From Chloroflexota bacterium (GTDB taxonomy: Bacteria; Chloroflexota; Anaerolineae; Anaerolineales; Villigracilaceae): a stretch of DNA of 64,000 nucleotides. The position numbers were made by a program, and so were the translations under genes. This document shows, piece after piece, positions 7,931 to 16,925 of the stretch. Where the stretch lies: the NCBI GenBank assembly GCA_019873655.1, contig JAIOAU010000006.1:84640-148639 (forward strand), read 5' to 3'. Below the pieces are notes generated by a model. It was not told where the DNA came from. It ran no database searches and saw only the letters and a program-made list of their open reading frames with translations. Numbering within the stretch: the stretch's first letter is position 1; every line of letters begins with the position of its first letter.

Positions 7931-8341
7931 ATGGCCCGCAAACCAAAAGCGCTCGTCCTCGATTCATGGGCGGTCATTGCCTATCTCGAAGATGAGCCGG
8001 CCGGGCAGCAGGTGGCTGACTTGATCGCCAGTGCTCATGAAGAGGCGATCCCCGTTTATCTTTGCGTTGTCAACGCCGGGGAGATCTGGTACATTATTGC
8101 CCGCGAAATATCGGAGGAGGAGGCGAATCGCAGCATCAAGGAATTGCGCGAGTTGCGCATCCAGTTCGTGGATGTGGATTGGGAACTGACGCAGGAGGCG
8201 GCGCGCTTCAAGGCGCAGCACAAGATGTCCTACGCCGATTGCTACGCCGCGGCGCTGGCCAAGGTCAGGAAGGCGGATTTGGTGACGGGGGATAGGGAAT
8301 TTAAACCGCTGGAGGAGCAGATTAAGATTCAGTGGGTGTAA
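7931..8341 (+). CDS. PIN-domain toxin (VapC family)
   Basis: 136 residues; the ATG directly abuts the antitoxin stop. PIN domains are Mg-dependent RNases. The acidic residues expected in the active site are present: D11 in LVLDSWAV, E51 in NAGEIWY, D103 in SYADCYAAALA and D121 in VTGDREF. Paired with the AbrB-type antitoxin it forms a type II toxin-antitoxin module. The module is less GC-rich than its neighbours and has its own promoter, consistent with transfer. Confidence 0.87.
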   Translation: MARKPKALVLDSWAVIAYLEDEPAGQQVADLIASAHEEAIPVYLCVVNAGEIWYIIAREISEEEANRSIKELRELRIQFVDVDWELTQEAARFKAQHKMSYADCYAAALAKVRKADLVTGDREFKPLEEQIKIQWV

Positions 8342-8416
8342 TGTATTCGATATACCTCAAGCAACCGGGCGCGCGAAGAGATCATCCTTGCTTTTAACCT
8401 CTTGGGAAGTAAACCG

Positions 8417-8449
8417 CAGACCCCGTTTCTTCACAGGAAACGGGGTCTG
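8417..8449 (+). terminator. hairpin of the CCCGTTTC family
   Basis: CAGACCCCGTTTC (8417-8429) pairs perfectly with GAAACGGGGTCTG (8437-8449). No T-run follows. The same core recurs at 25511 and 47341, so it may be a terminator type or a dispersed repeat. Confidence 0.55.
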
Positions 8450-8512
8450 TGATCCCTCCCCCTTTCCTCGATTTGGAGTATCATTTCCTCATCTCACCCG
8501 AGGAGACATCCC

Positions 8513-10321
8513 ATGATCTATCTCTACCTCCTGCTCGGCCTGCTCGTTCTCCTGCTTGCCTGGTACCTCATCGCGCTCATCTGGGGCAAGCCGTGGAGCG
8601 TGAAGGGCCTCTTCCTGCGCACCTTCCTCAAATTCGCCCTCAAAGGCCCCGAACTGCTGACCATGCTCGGCATCCTGGAGAAGTTCGGCATTCACGGTCA
8701 CAACGCCAAACTCTCCGACGCCTCGCAGGCCTTCGAGGACAAGATGTTCGCCTTCGTCAAGCGCGACCTGCGCCTGCTGCGCTCCTACCCGCGCCGCCGT
8801 CAGGACAAGGCCACCCTGCTCTCGACCGACATCATGGACTGGTTCCTGGACGACATCGTCCGCGGCGAACGCTGGCGGCATCACGACTATCCCCTCAACC
8901 AGATGTTCGGCATCCAGTCCGAACTGCCCAACTTCATGATGACCATGCATCCGGTGGTCAGCAAACTCGAAGCGCGCAACTACGTCAAACGTCTGAGCCG
9001 CTTCGGGGTCAAGTTCGACCAGGTGATGGAGGGGCTGGTCATCCGCGAGCAGAAGGGGGTCATCCCGCCGCGCTTTGTCATCCGCCGCGTCCTGGACGAG
9101 ATGACCGCCTTCGTGGCGAAGCCGGCGCGCGAAAATCCGCTCTACACCGTCTTCAAAGAGAAATTGGAGAAACTGCCCAGGGTCAGCGCCGCGGACCGCG
9201 AACGCCTGCTCGCCGCGGCCGAGACCGAAATCGAGCGGACCGTTTACCCCGCCTACCGCAAGTTCATTGACTACTTCACCGACCTGGAAGGGAAGGCGAC
9301 CGACGACGACGGCGTCTGGAAACTGCCCGATGGGGCGGCCTACTACGCCCACTGCCTGCGCTCCAACACCACCACCGAGTACACGCCGGAGCAGGTCCAC
9401 GAGACCGGACTGGCGGAGGTGGCTCGCATTGAGGCCGAAATGCGCGCCATCCTGGAAGGTCAGGGCTACCGGGACGTGGAAAGCCCGACCAAATTCCTGG
9501 CCGAACTGGCGAAAGAGGAACGCTTCCTCTACCCCAACACCGACGAGGGCCGTCAGCAATGCCTGGCCGACTACCAGCGCATCCTGGACGAGATGGACGC
9601 CGCCCTCGGCCCGTACTTCAACATCCGTCCGAAGGCCAGACTCAAGGTCGAGCGCATCCCCGAATTCCGCGAGAAGACCTCCGCCGGGGCCTACTACATG
9701 CCCGGCGACCTGAGCGGCTCGCGCCCGGGCGTCTTCTACGCCAATTTGCGCGACATGAAGGAAGTCCACAAGTTCGGCATGAAGACCCTCGCCTATCACG
9801 AGGGCATCCCCGGCCACCACTTCCAGATTTCGATTGCCCAGGAACTCAAGGGTGTGCCGTTCTTCCGCCGCATGGTGCCCTTCACCGCCTACGCCGAGGG
9901 CTGGGCGCTCTACGCCGAAAAACTGGCGCGCGAGATGGGCATGTACCGCGACGACCCCTTCGGCGAACTGGGCGCGCTCGATTCGGAACTCTTCCGCGCC
10001 GTGCGCCTGGTGGTGGATACCGGCATCCATCACAAGCGCTGGACTCGCCAGCAGGCCATCGAGTACATGGAAGCCCACTCGGCGCAAGACCATGCCAGCA
10101 TCGTCAGCGAAATCGAGCGCTACATCGTCATGCCCGGCCAGGCCTGCGCCTACAAGATTGGCATGCTCAAGATGCTCGAACTGCGCGAGAAAGCGCAAAA
10201 GGCCCTGGGCGAGAAGTTCAGCCTGCCCGCCTTTCACGATGTGGTCTTGAAGAACGGTTCGATGCCGCTCGACATCCTCGAGCGCGTCGTGGACGAATAC
10301 ATCGAGTCGACGCTGGCCTAG
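8513..10321 (+). CDS. DUF885 family putative metallohydrolase, membrane-anchored
   Basis: 602 residues. A hydrophobic segment at residues 2-23 suggests an N-terminal membrane anchor or signal. The DUF885 zinc-hydrolase hallmarks are clear in the C-terminal half: YHEGIPGHHFQ near residue 427 (HExxxxHH-type metal ligands) and YAEGWALYAE near residue 463, which supplies a further acidic ligand. The family resembles M32-like carboxypeptidases; most members are uncharacterised, so substrate is unknown. It has its own leader and ends in a strong hairpin, so it appears to be a single-gene unit. Confidence 0.82.
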   Translation: MIYLYLLLGLLVLLLAWYLIALIWGKPWSVKGLFLRTFLKFALKGPELLTMLGILEKFGIHGHNAKLSDASQAFEDKMFAFVKRDLRLLRSYPRRRQDKATLLSTDIMDWFLDDIVRGERWRHHDYPLNQMFGIQSELPNFMMTMHPVVSKLEARNYVKRLSRFGVKFDQVMEGLVIREQKGVIPPRFVIRRVLDEMTAFVAKPARENPLYTVFKEKLEKLPRVSAADRERLLAAAETEIERTVYPAYRKFIDYFTDLEGKATDDDGVWKLPDGAAYYAHCLRSNTTTEYTPEQVHETGLAEVARIEAEMRAILEGQGYRDVESPTKFLAELAKEERFLYPNTDEGRQQCLADYQRILDEMDAALGPYFNIRPKARLKVERIPEFREKTSAGAYYMPGDLSGSRPGVFYANLRDMKEVHKFGMKTLAYHEGIPGHHFQISIAQELKGVPFFRRMVPFTAYAEGWALYAEKLAREMGMYRDDPFGELGALDSELFRAVRLVVDTGIHHKRWTRQQAIEYMEAHSAQDHASIVSEIERYIVMPGQACAYKIGMLKMLELREKAQKALGEKFSLPAFHDVVLKNGSMPLDILERVVDEYIESTLA

Positions 10322-10327
10322 ACTGGA

Positions 10328-10362
10328 GAGGGAACGAGTCTCTCGAGGAGACCCGTTCCCTC
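10328..10362 (+). terminator. hairpin after the DUF885 gene
   Basis: GGGAACGAGTCTC (10330-10342) pairs with GAGACCCGTTCCC (10348-10360) with one mismatch. Only a weak T-run (ATTTCAT) follows. Confidence 0.55.
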
Positions 10363-10383
10363 ATTTCATGCTAAAATCGAAAT

Positions 10384-12054
10384 GTGAACCTCAGCGTTTC
10401 CGAACGGCAAAACTTCATCAAACGGCTGCATATCTTTCGCGGGCTGAACGATGCGCAACTGGCCGAGGCGGCCGAAAAGTTGCAGGAAAAACGTTTCAAG
10501 GCCGGCGAAACGATCGTCCAGCAGGGCGATCAGGGGGAGACGTTCTTTATCATCTACAGCGGCCGGGTCGAGGTGTCGACGCGCCGCGGCCGCCGCGCCC
10601 GGACGCTGGGCTTCCTGATGGAGGGCGACTACTTCGGCGAGGAGGCGCTCTTGCGCCGCCATCACCGTCGCTCGGCCACGGTCACGGCCCGCAGCGAGGT
10701 GGTGGCGCTCGTCTTGCACCGCCAGGAGTTCGAGAAACTCTTAAAACAGGCTCGCGGCTTGCGCCGCAATTTCGAGGTCGCCATCGACAGCCATCGTCTC
10801 ATCCGCCAGGCGCGCTTCAAATGGCTTCAGCCCAACGAGTCGATTTATTTCCTGGCCCGTAAGCATACCGTCGTCCTGTTACAATCCCTCTTCGCGCCCA
10901 CCCTGGCTCTGATTCTGCCGGTCTTCTTCATTATCTTCTTTTTCGTCTTCCCATCCCCCATTATCCTCGACCTGGGCTCTTTGGTGCTGGCGCTCATTGC
11001 CTTCTGGATGATTTGGAAATGGCTGGATTGGAGCAACGACTATTACATTGTCACCAATCTGCGCGTCATCCGCCTGGAGAAGACGATCGGCATCTACGAC
11101 AGCCGCCAGGAAGCGCCCCTCAGCACCATCCTCTCGGTCGGCGTCGAGACCGACCAACTCGGCCGCATGCTGGATTACGGCACGGTCATCGTGCGCACCT
11201 TCGTCGGGCGCATCCTGTTTACGCAGGTGTATCGTCCCCAAGAGGCCGCCCAGATGATCGAGGAATACTGGAGCCGCAGCCGGGCCGTGGCCCGTCAGGC
11301 CGATGTGGAGGCGATGAAGCGCGCCATCCGCGAGAAACTTGGCCTGCCGACTCCGCCCCCTCCCCAGAAACAGGAGGGACCGCCCCTCCTGCCTCCCGTC
11401 TCGCGGCGGGGCCTTGCCCGGGCTTTGTTCGGCAATCTCTTCAGCATGCGCATCGTCGAAAGCGGCGGGACGATCACCTACCGCAAGCACTACTTCGTCC
11501 TCTTCAAACAAACCTGGGCGCCCGGGCTGATTGGGCTGATCATGCTCGTTTTGCTGGGCTACCACTGGATTCGAAACAAACCCACTCTGGACGTGGTCTC
11601 CCTCATCTTACTTCTGGCCTTCTTCGGCGCCTTTTTGTGGTGGTTGTACCAGTATGTGGACTGGCGCAACGACAAGTTCCAGGTCACCCAAGACCAGATC
11701 TTCGACATCGACCGCACCCCCTTTGGGCGCGAGGAGCGCAAATCGGCCTCGCTTGACGACATCCTGAGCACCGAGTACAAGCGCGATACGTTCCTGAAAG
11801 TCCTGCTCAACTACGGCGACGTGTACATCTCCGTCGGCGGCACGCAGTTGATCTTCCAGGATGTCCAGGACCCCCCGGCCGTCCAGCAGGATATCGATCA
11901 GCGGCGGGTGGCCCGCCTGGAGGCCAAACGCCAGGCCGAGGCCGCCGCCGAGCGGGAACGGATGTCCTCCTGGCTGGCCACTTACCATCAGAGCGCCGAG
12001 GAGTTCCGCCGCGAACAAAGCCTGCAAAAAACCGACGAAAGTGAAGTAAAATAG
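10384..12054 (+). CDS. cyclic-nucleotide-binding domain protein with two membrane-linked PH-like domains
   Basis: 556 residues from GTG at 10384; TAAAAT at 10372-10377 ends 6 nt before it, so the mRNA may be leaderless. Order: cNMP-binding beta-roll (residues 1-130, with FKAGETIVQQGDQGETFFII and GDYFGEEALL, the phosphate-binding cassette region), two membrane helices (about 160-215), a bacterial PH-type domain (YYIVTNLRVIRLEKTIGIY to about 290), a linker, two more membrane helices (about 375-425), a second PH-like domain (FQVTQDQIFDIDRTPF), then a charged coiled-coil tail. It has no HTH or kinase domain. It probably senses a cyclic nucleotide at the membrane, but the output is unknown. Confidence 0.75.
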   Translation: MNLSVSERQNFIKRLHIFRGLNDAQLAEAAEKLQEKRFKAGETIVQQGDQGETFFIIYSGRVEVSTRRGRRARTLGFLMEGDYFGEEALLRRHHRRSATVTARSEVVALVLHRQEFEKLLKQARGLRRNFEVAIDSHRLIRQARFKWLQPNESIYFLARKHTVVLLQSLFAPTLALILPVFFIIFFFVFPSPIILDLGSLVLALIAFWMIWKWLDWSNDYYIVTNLRVIRLEKTIGIYDSRQEAPLSTILSVGVETDQLGRMLDYGTVIVRTFVGRILFTQVYRPQEAAQMIEEYWSRSRAVARQADVEAMKRAIREKLGLPTPPPPQKQEGPPLLPPVSRRGLARALFGNLFSMRIVESGGTITYRKHYFVLFKQTWAPGLIGLIMLVLLGYHWIRNKPTLDVVSLILLLAFFGAFLWWLYQYVDWRNDKFQVTQDQIFDIDRTPFGREERKSASLDDILSTEYKRDTFLKVLLNYGDVYISVGGTQLIFQDVQDPPAVQQDIDQRRVARLEAKRQAEAAAERERMSSWLATYHQSAEEFRREQSLQKTDESEVK

Positions 12055-12086
12055 GCCTCCTGCATCTTTTTTAGTGGTGACTTTCC

Positions 12087-12593
12087 ATGACCCTTCGCCC
12101 GATTGTAACCGTCCCCGACCCCGTCCTGCGCCGCAAGGCCCGCCCCGTGACCCGCTTCGATTCCGACCTGCAAACCCTGGTGGATGATATGATCGAGACC
12201 ATGCGCGCCGCCCCCGGCGTCGGCCTTGCCGCCCCCCAGGTGGGCGTCTCCGAGCGCGTCATCGTGGTCGAGTATCCCGAGGATGACGAAGACGAGGACG
12301 CCCCCAAGAAACTCTTCGTGGTCGTCAACCCGGAGATTCGCCAGCGTTCCCAGGAAAAAGAAATCGCCGTGGAGGCCTGTCTGTCGATCCCCGGCCTGCA
12401 GGGCGAGGTGGAACGCGACCTGGCCATCACCGTCCGCGGCCAGACCCGCCGCGGCCAGCCGATCAAGATCAAGGCCAAAGGCTGGCTGGCGCGCATCTTC
12501 CAGCACGAAATCGACCACCTGGACGGCGTCCTCTACACTGACCGCGCCCTGCGCGTCTGGCAGCCGACCGAGCCGGTCGAGGACAACGTTTGA
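12087..12593 (+). CDS. def: peptide deformylase
   Basis: 168 residues. Removes the N-formyl group from new proteins. All three family motifs are present: GVGLAAPQVG (near residue 47), EACLSIPG (near 98) and HEIDHLDG (near 139), supplying the Cys and two His metal ligands and the catalytic Glu. The start ATG is at 12087. recF begins 10 nt after the stop, so the two are probably co-transcribed. Confidence 0.95.
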   Translation: MTLRPIVTVPDPVLRRKARPVTRFDSDLQTLVDDMIETMRAAPGVGLAAPQVGVSERVIVVEYPEDDEDEDAPKKLFVVVNPEIRQRSQEKEIAVEACLSIPGLQGEVERDLAITVRGQTRRGQPIKIKAKGWLARIFQHEIDHLDGVLYTDRALRVWQPTEPVEDNV

Positions 12594-12603
12594 CCGCGCC
12601 GAC

Positions 12604-13809
12604 GTGTACCTGACCCATCTCTCCTTGACCAACTTTCGCAGTTTTGCCCGCCTGGACCTGGACGTGCCCCGGCGGGTTGTTCTGCTGGTCGGGAGCAACG
12701 CCCAGGGCAAGACCACCCTGTTGGAAGCCGTCTATTTCCTGGCGGCGTTCACCTCCTTCCAGACCCACGCCGACCGCCAACTGGTCAACTTCCTTGAAGC
12801 CCGCAAAGACCTGGCCGTCGGCCGCGTGGTGGCCGATTACCAGCGCGGCCGCGCCGCCCACCGCCTGGAAGTGCGCCTCATTCTCGAGCCGGTTGGGGCG
12901 AACGGCCAGCGCCTGCGCAAGGAAATCTTGCTCGACGGCGTCAAACGGCCCATGCACGAGGTCATCGGCCACTTCAACGCCGTCCTCTTCGCGCCGCAGA
13001 TGACCCAGATCATCGAAGGCGGCCCCGACGAGCGCCGCCGCTACCTGAACCTGACCCTGGCGCAGACCGTCCCCGCCTACGCCGCCCGCTTGAACGAGTA
13101 CAGCCAGGCCCTGACCCAGCGCAACGCCCTGCTCAAACTGCTGGCCGAGCGCGGCGGCGACCCGGCCCAACTGGATTACTGGGATGAGATTCTCGGCCGC
13201 GCCGGCGCGGCGTTGATTGCCGCCCGCATCGCCGCCATCCACGAGATCGAGCAGCGCGCCGCCCGCCTCCATCGTGACCTGACTCAGGGCAAGGAAATCC
13301 TGCGCCTTGACTACCAGCCAGCCTACGACCCCCTGCCGCGCCCGGCCGGACAGATGTCCCTGCGCCTCGACACGCCCCTCGACCGCCGCGGCCTGACGGA
13401 GGAGGACATCCGCCTCGGCTTCCTCGAGCGCCTCCGGCAGATTCGCGGCGAGGAGATCGCCCGCGGCGTCACGACCATCGGCCCGCACCGCGACGAATTG
13501 CGCTTCCTGGCCGACGGCATCGACCTGGGCGAGTACGGTTCGCGCGGCCAGGCGCGCACCGCCCTGCTGGCCCTCAAACTGGCCGAGGTCGAATGGATGA
13601 AAGACAAGACCGGCCACTGGCCGGTCCTGCTGCTCGACGAGGTGCTGGCCGAACTCGACCTCCAGCGCCGGGCCGACCTGCTGGCCCGCCTCGAGCAGTG
13701 CGAACAAGCCCTGCTGACCACCACCGACCTGAACCTGTTCACGCCGGCTTTCGTGGAGAAAGCGACCGTCTGGGAAGTGGAGGCAGGAAGAGTGGTCAGT
13801 GTTCGGTGA
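12604..13809 (+). CDS. recF: DNA replication and repair protein RecF
   Basis: 401 residues from the GTG at 12604, the only sensible start in the frame after def. SMC-like ATPase that helps load RecA at gaps. Walker A GSNAQGKTTLLE near residue 31, ABC-type signature YGSRGQARTALLALKLAE near 305 and Walker B VLLLDEVLAELD near 340 are all present. It is not next to dnaN or gyrB here, unlike the classical dnaA-dnaN-recF arrangement, and instead follows def. Confidence 0.92.
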   Translation: MYLTHLSLTNFRSFARLDLDVPRRVVLLVGSNAQGKTTLLEAVYFLAAFTSFQTHADRQLVNFLEARKDLAVGRVVADYQRGRAAHRLEVRLILEPVGANGQRLRKEILLDGVKRPMHEVIGHFNAVLFAPQMTQIIEGGPDERRRYLNLTLAQTVPAYAARLNEYSQALTQRNALLKLLAERGGDPAQLDYWDEILGRAGAALIAARIAAIHEIEQRAARLHRDLTQGKEILRLDYQPAYDPLPRPAGQMSLRLDTPLDRRGLTEEDIRLGFLERLRQIRGEEIARGVTTIGPHRDELRFLADGIDLGEYGSRGQARTALLALKLAEVEWMKDKTGHWPVLLLDEVLAELDLQRRADLLARLEQCEQALLTTTDLNLFTPAFVEKATVWEVEAGRVVSVR

Positions 13810-13830
13810 GCGGTGTTCAGTGTCCAGTGA
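13797..13830 (+). repeat. short-word repeat GTGTTCAGTG type
   Basis: CAGTGTTCGGTG, then GCGGTGTTCAGTG and TCCAGTG occur in succession, overlapping the recF stop and the cupin leader. It is one of several short-word repeats in this window. Confidence 0.4.
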
Positions 13831-13840
13831 GGAGGAACGG

Positions 13841-14209
13841 ATGCCTGTAAAACATGCAAGCGATGTGCCCGAGGCCGAGGTCCAGGCCGGGGACTTCACC
13901 ACCATCCAGGTGCTGCTTTCGGGGCAGGAGGCCCCCAACTTCGCCATCCGGCGTTTCCGCATGGCCCCTGGCGGCGGGATGCCCAACCACACCAACACCG
14001 TCGAGCATGGCCAGTACGTGCTGCAGGGCCGGGCGCGCATCAGCATCGGCGGCGAGGAGTTCGAGGTCCAGGCCGGGGACGTGGTCTTCATCCCCGCCGG
14101 TGTGCCGCATTGGTACCAGAACATCGGCGACGACGACTTCGTCTTCCTGTGCGTCATCCCCACCGGGACGAAAGACGTCGTCACGATCGTGGACGAAAAG
14201 AATTGCTGA
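13841..14209 (+). CDS. cupin domain protein
   Basis: 122 residues from the ATG at 13841, with GAGGAGGAACGG upstream. A single cupin-2 barrel: motif 1 runs through PNHTNTVEHGQYVLQGRARI (His and Glu metal ligands) and motif 2 through DVVFIPAGVPHWYQN. Such small cupins often bind Mn, Zn or Fe and act on or sense small molecules. No neighbour indicates a substrate. It is convergent with rsmG. Confidence 0.8.
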   Translation: MPVKHASDVPEAEVQAGDFTTIQVLLSGQEAPNFAIRRFRMAPGGGMPNHTNTVEHGQYVLQGRARISIGGEEFEVQAGDVVFIPAGVPHWYQNIGDDDFVFLCVIPTGTKDVVTIVDEKNC

Positions 14210-14230
14210 CGAGATTCCCGGCCGGGAACG

Positions 14231-14941
14231 TCAAAGCGGTTTCTTGGCCGGCACACCCGGCTTGCGGGGATAAATCTTGGGCGTGGCGGCGACCTTTTCC
14301 ACCACCAGCAGATAGCGGTCCTCGTCCACGCCCGGAATCCGGACGCCGATCAATTGTTTCATGCTTCCGCCGAGCGCCTTGATGGCGTGGGCGGCTTTGT
14401 TGGCCTCCGCCGGGCCGCTGGCCCCCTTCTGGGCCAGCATGCAGCCGCCGACCCGCACCAGCGGCAGCAGGTACTCGCTCAGGATGGGCAGATTGGCCAC
14501 GGCGCGCGCCACCGCCCAGTCGTACTGCTCGCGGTGGGCGGGCGTTTGCCCCACCTCCTCGGCGCGGGCGGTCAGCACCTCGACGTTCTCCAGTTTCAAT
14601 ATCTCGACGATGTGGCGCAGGAAAGCAGTCTTCTTGCCGACCGATTCGATCAGCGTCAGGCGCATGGATGGGTAGAGAATTTTGAGCGGCAGGCCGGGGA
14701 AACCCGCCCCCGTGCCGACGTCCACCAGCCGGGCCGGCGGGCGTCCCTTCCAGGCCAGGACGCAGGAGAAAGAGTCCAGGAAGTGTTTGGTGCGGATACT
14801 CTCGGCGTCGCGCAGAGCGGTCAGGTTGACCCGTTCGTTCCAGGCCAGCAGTTCGCGCTCGAAGGTCATCAGCGCCACCACCTGACGCCCGGTCAGGTGG
14901 ACGCCGAACAACTCCTGGGCGGCGCGAATCAATTTCTCCAT
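14231..14941 (-). CDS. rsmG: 16S rRNA (guanine527-N7)-methyltransferase
   Basis: 236 residues. The SAM-binding motif VDVGTGAGFPGLPLKI (near residue 77), the following LIESVGKKTAFLRHI and the DWAVARAVANL region are characteristic of RsmG/GidB, which methylates G527 of 16S rRNA. TATAAT (ATTATA at 14949-14954) ends 7 nt before the ATG, again suggesting leaderless transcription. It is not next to the parAB/mnmG cluster where it is often found. Confidence 0.92.
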   Translation of the reverse strand: MEKLIRAAQELFGVHLTGRQVVALMTFERELLAWNERVNLTALRDAESIRTKHFLDSFSCVLAWKGRPPARLVDVGTGAGFPGLPLKILYPSMRLTLIESVGKKTAFLRHIVEILKLENVEVLTARAEEVGQTPAHREQYDWAVARAVANLPILSEYLLPLVRVGGCMLAQKGASGPAEANKAAHAIKALGGSMKQLIGVRIPGVDEDRYLLVVEKVAATPKIYPRKPGVPAKKPL

Positions 14942-15077
14942 GACTTCAATTATAAAACAAAGCAGCGGCTGTCAAAAAATAGAGCAGGATACTATTCTGC
15001 CCAGGGGCCAAAAGCCAAAGTTGGGGCTCTCTGATTTTGTCCGGCGCCTTCGGATGGCCGACGACCTGCTCCAACCT

Positions 15078-15165
15078 GTTTCTTCGGGGGCTAAGCCCCC
15101 GAAGAAACAAGCAAGCCCCCGAAGGAGCAAGGGGGGGTGTCCCATCTTTTGGGACAACCCCCCTT
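15078..15165 (-). terminator. two strong hairpins downstream of the DUF4349 gene
   Basis: GTTTCTTCGGGGG (15078-15090) pairs perfectly with CCCCCGAAGAAAC (15096-15108). A second stem, AAGGGGGG plus GTCCCA, pairs with TGGGAC plus CCCCCCTT (15129-15165). Between them GGGGGCTTGC recurs. They terminate the minus-strand DUF4349 gene; the rest of 14942-15173 holds only the rsmG promoter. Confidence 0.6.
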
Positions 15166-15173
15166 GGGAAAGA

Positions 15174-16088
15174 TCAGGAGGAAGCGGGAGGGGCTTTCTT
15201 GCGGCGGCCGCGTCGGACGAGCGCCACGATGCCCCACACGAACAGGGCCGGCGGGCCGAAGATCAAGATCATCACCGGCAGAATGAACAGGAAGAAGCGG
15301 ATGACGAAATCCACGAAGTGCTGCAGGAAGCGCACCAGGTCCTGAATGGCTTTGTTCAGCGCGCCCTTGGGCGTCCACGGGCCGATTTGAATCGGCTGGA
15401 TGGTCTCCTCGGCCACCACCGTCACGCTGATCAGCGAGTAGGCGACGGATTGCTCATAGTATTGCATTTGTCCGCGCACGCTCTCGATCTGGGCGCGATA
15501 GTATTCGAGTTGGTTGAAGACGTCCAGCACATCCTGGGTGTCGGCGGCCTCTTCCATGATTTCCATCAACTCGGCCTCGGCGGCCTGCAGATGGCGCAAC
15601 TGGGACTGCAGGTCGGTGTACTGCTGGGTGACATCCTGCCCGCTGCGGGTCTCGTTGCGCACCTCGACGGCGTCGGCCTTGATTTCGGTCAGCGCCCGCT
15701 CCAGGTCGGCGGCCGGGACTCGGATGCGGACGAAGCCCTCCGGGACCTGCCGCCCGCTGCTGGCGCGGACCTGGTAGACGTTCATCTCGACCACGAAGCC
15801 GCCCATGCGGGAGGCCAGGGCCACAATCGCCTGCACTTTGGCCCGCGGGTCGGGGACGACGATGTTCAAATCGGCGTTCATGATGACCAGGCGGTCGGTC
15901 GGCGCGGCGCTGTCGTAGGCCGGCGCGACGGCAGACTCGCCCGCCGGTGCGCCCCCTCCGGCCGCCATCGGCGCTTCGGTCACGACGACTCGCTCGACGG
16001 CCGGCACCTGTCGGCTGGCCGGAGCGCAGGCCGACAGAAGCAGAATCAGCGCCAGCGGCACAAGGACAAAGACAAGTTTCTTTTTCAT
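15174..16088 (-). CDS. DUF4349 lipoprotein
   Basis: 304 residues from the ATG at 16088 (CTGGAGGAGAAAA just upstream); an earlier in-frame ATG at 16166 has no ribosome site. A lipoprotein signal (MKKKLVFVLVPLALILLLSAC) is followed by a low-complexity linker. Then comes the DUF4349 beta domain (LVIMNADLNIVVPD), a long coiled coil (about residues 165-235), a second beta part and a C-terminal transmembrane helix with a basic cytoplasmic tail (RRGRRKKA). DUF4349 proteins are envelope proteins of unknown function. Confidence 0.82.
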   Translation of the reverse strand: MKKKLVFVLVPLALILLLSACAPASRQVPAVERVVVTEAPMAAGGGAPAGESAVAPAYDSAAPTDRLVIMNADLNIVVPDPRAKVQAIVALASRMGGFVVEMNVYQVRASSGRQVPEGFVRIRVPAADLERALTEIKADAVEVRNETRSGQDVTQQYTDLQSQLRHLQAAEAELMEIMEEAADTQDVLDVFNQLEYYRAQIESVRGQMQYYEQSVAYSLISVTVVAEETIQPIQIGPWTPKGALNKAIQDLVRFLQHFVDFVIRFFLFILPVMILIFGPPALFVWGIVALVRRGRRKKAPPASS

Positions 16089-16128
16089 GGCGTTTTCTCC
16101 TCCAGGGTGAATGAGTTCGCTCTCAGGA

Positions 16129-16189
16129 CGTTCCCCCTTGCCCAAAAGTTCCATGGAGGCGAACAATGTTTTGGGCAGACGGGGGAACG
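16129..16189 (-). terminator. long hairpin between phosphoesterase and DUF4349 genes
   Basis: CGTTCCCCCTTGCCCAAAA (from 16129) pairs with TTTTGGGCA and GGGGGAACG (to 16189), leaving a small inner hairpin GTTC/GAAC. It starts 2 nt after the phosphoesterase stop codon. Confidence 0.65.
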
Positions 16190-16190
16190 C

Positions 16191-16925
16191 TTACCACCCG
16201 CCGCTCAGGCGGTCGGCGTGACGCTGGGGCAGCCCGGCTGCCAGGATGCGCTGCTGCACGGCCTTGACGTCATATTCCACGCGGCGCGGCTCCCAGAGAT
16301 GCGTTTTTGGATAGTAGATCGCGTACGCGGCGCGCGGGTCGCGGTCGCGCGGCTGGCCGACCGAGCCGGGATTGAAGATGGCGCGGTCGGTCATCTCGTA
16401 ACGCGTGCCGGGCTTGGGAATCTCGATCGTAAAATCGTCATCTTGTTGGCGATATTGGAAGACGGCCTGGAAATGCGAATGGCCGACAAAGCACCAGGGG
16501 GTGTTGAAATAATTCAGGTTGAGGCGGGCGACCAGGGTGTTCAGGACATATTCCCAAATGGGGTCGCGCGGGCTGCCGTGGACCAGCGAAACCTCGCCGC
16601 GCACGGTCACCTCGCGGGCGCAACTGCGCAGGAAGGCCATATTTTCCGGCGTCAATTGTTCCTTCTGCCACAGAAGCGAGCGTTTGGCCTCGGTGTTGAA
16701 GGCGGCCAGGGGCATCTCGCCCATCGCGGCGACATCGTGGTTGCCGATCTGACAGGTCAGTTTGGGCAGGCTGCGGATTCTTTCCACGCAGTCGTTCGGG
16801 TCGGGGCCGTAGCCGACGATGTCGCCCAGGCACCAGACCTCGCTCACCTTGCCGGCGTCGGCCAGGACGGCCTCCAGGGCCGTCAGGTTGGCGTGAATGT
16901 CCGAGATAACCAGGATTTGACTCAT
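16191..16925 (-). CDS. calcineurin-like metallophosphoesterase
   Basis: 244 residues. Metal-binding motifs are in order: SDIHANL at residues 8-14, GDIVGYGPDPNDC near 33, GNHD near 61, VHGSPRDPIWEY near 113 and GHSH near 148. The layout is that of YfcE/MJ0936-type phosphodiesterases and of protein phosphatases of the same fold; substrate is unknown. The ATG overlaps the coaBC stop by 3 nt (ATGA), so it is translationally coupled to coaBC. Confidence 0.88.
   Translation of the reverse strand: MSQILVISDIHANLTALEAVLADAGKVSEVWCLGDIVGYGPDPNDCVERIRSLPKLTCQIGNHDVAAMGEMPLAAFNTEAKRSLLWQKEQLTPENMAFLRSCAREVTVRGEVSLVHGSPRDPIWEYVLNTLVARLNLNYFNTPWCFVGHSHFQAVFQYRQQDDDFTIEIPKPGTRYEMTDRAIFNPGSVGQPRDRDPRAAYAIYYPKTHLWEPRRVEYDVKAVQQRILAAGLPQRHADRLSGGW

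Noticed and set aside
8342..8512. Small gene after the toxin
   Set aside because: No start with a ribosome site; the stretch holds only a hairpin and the next gene's leader.
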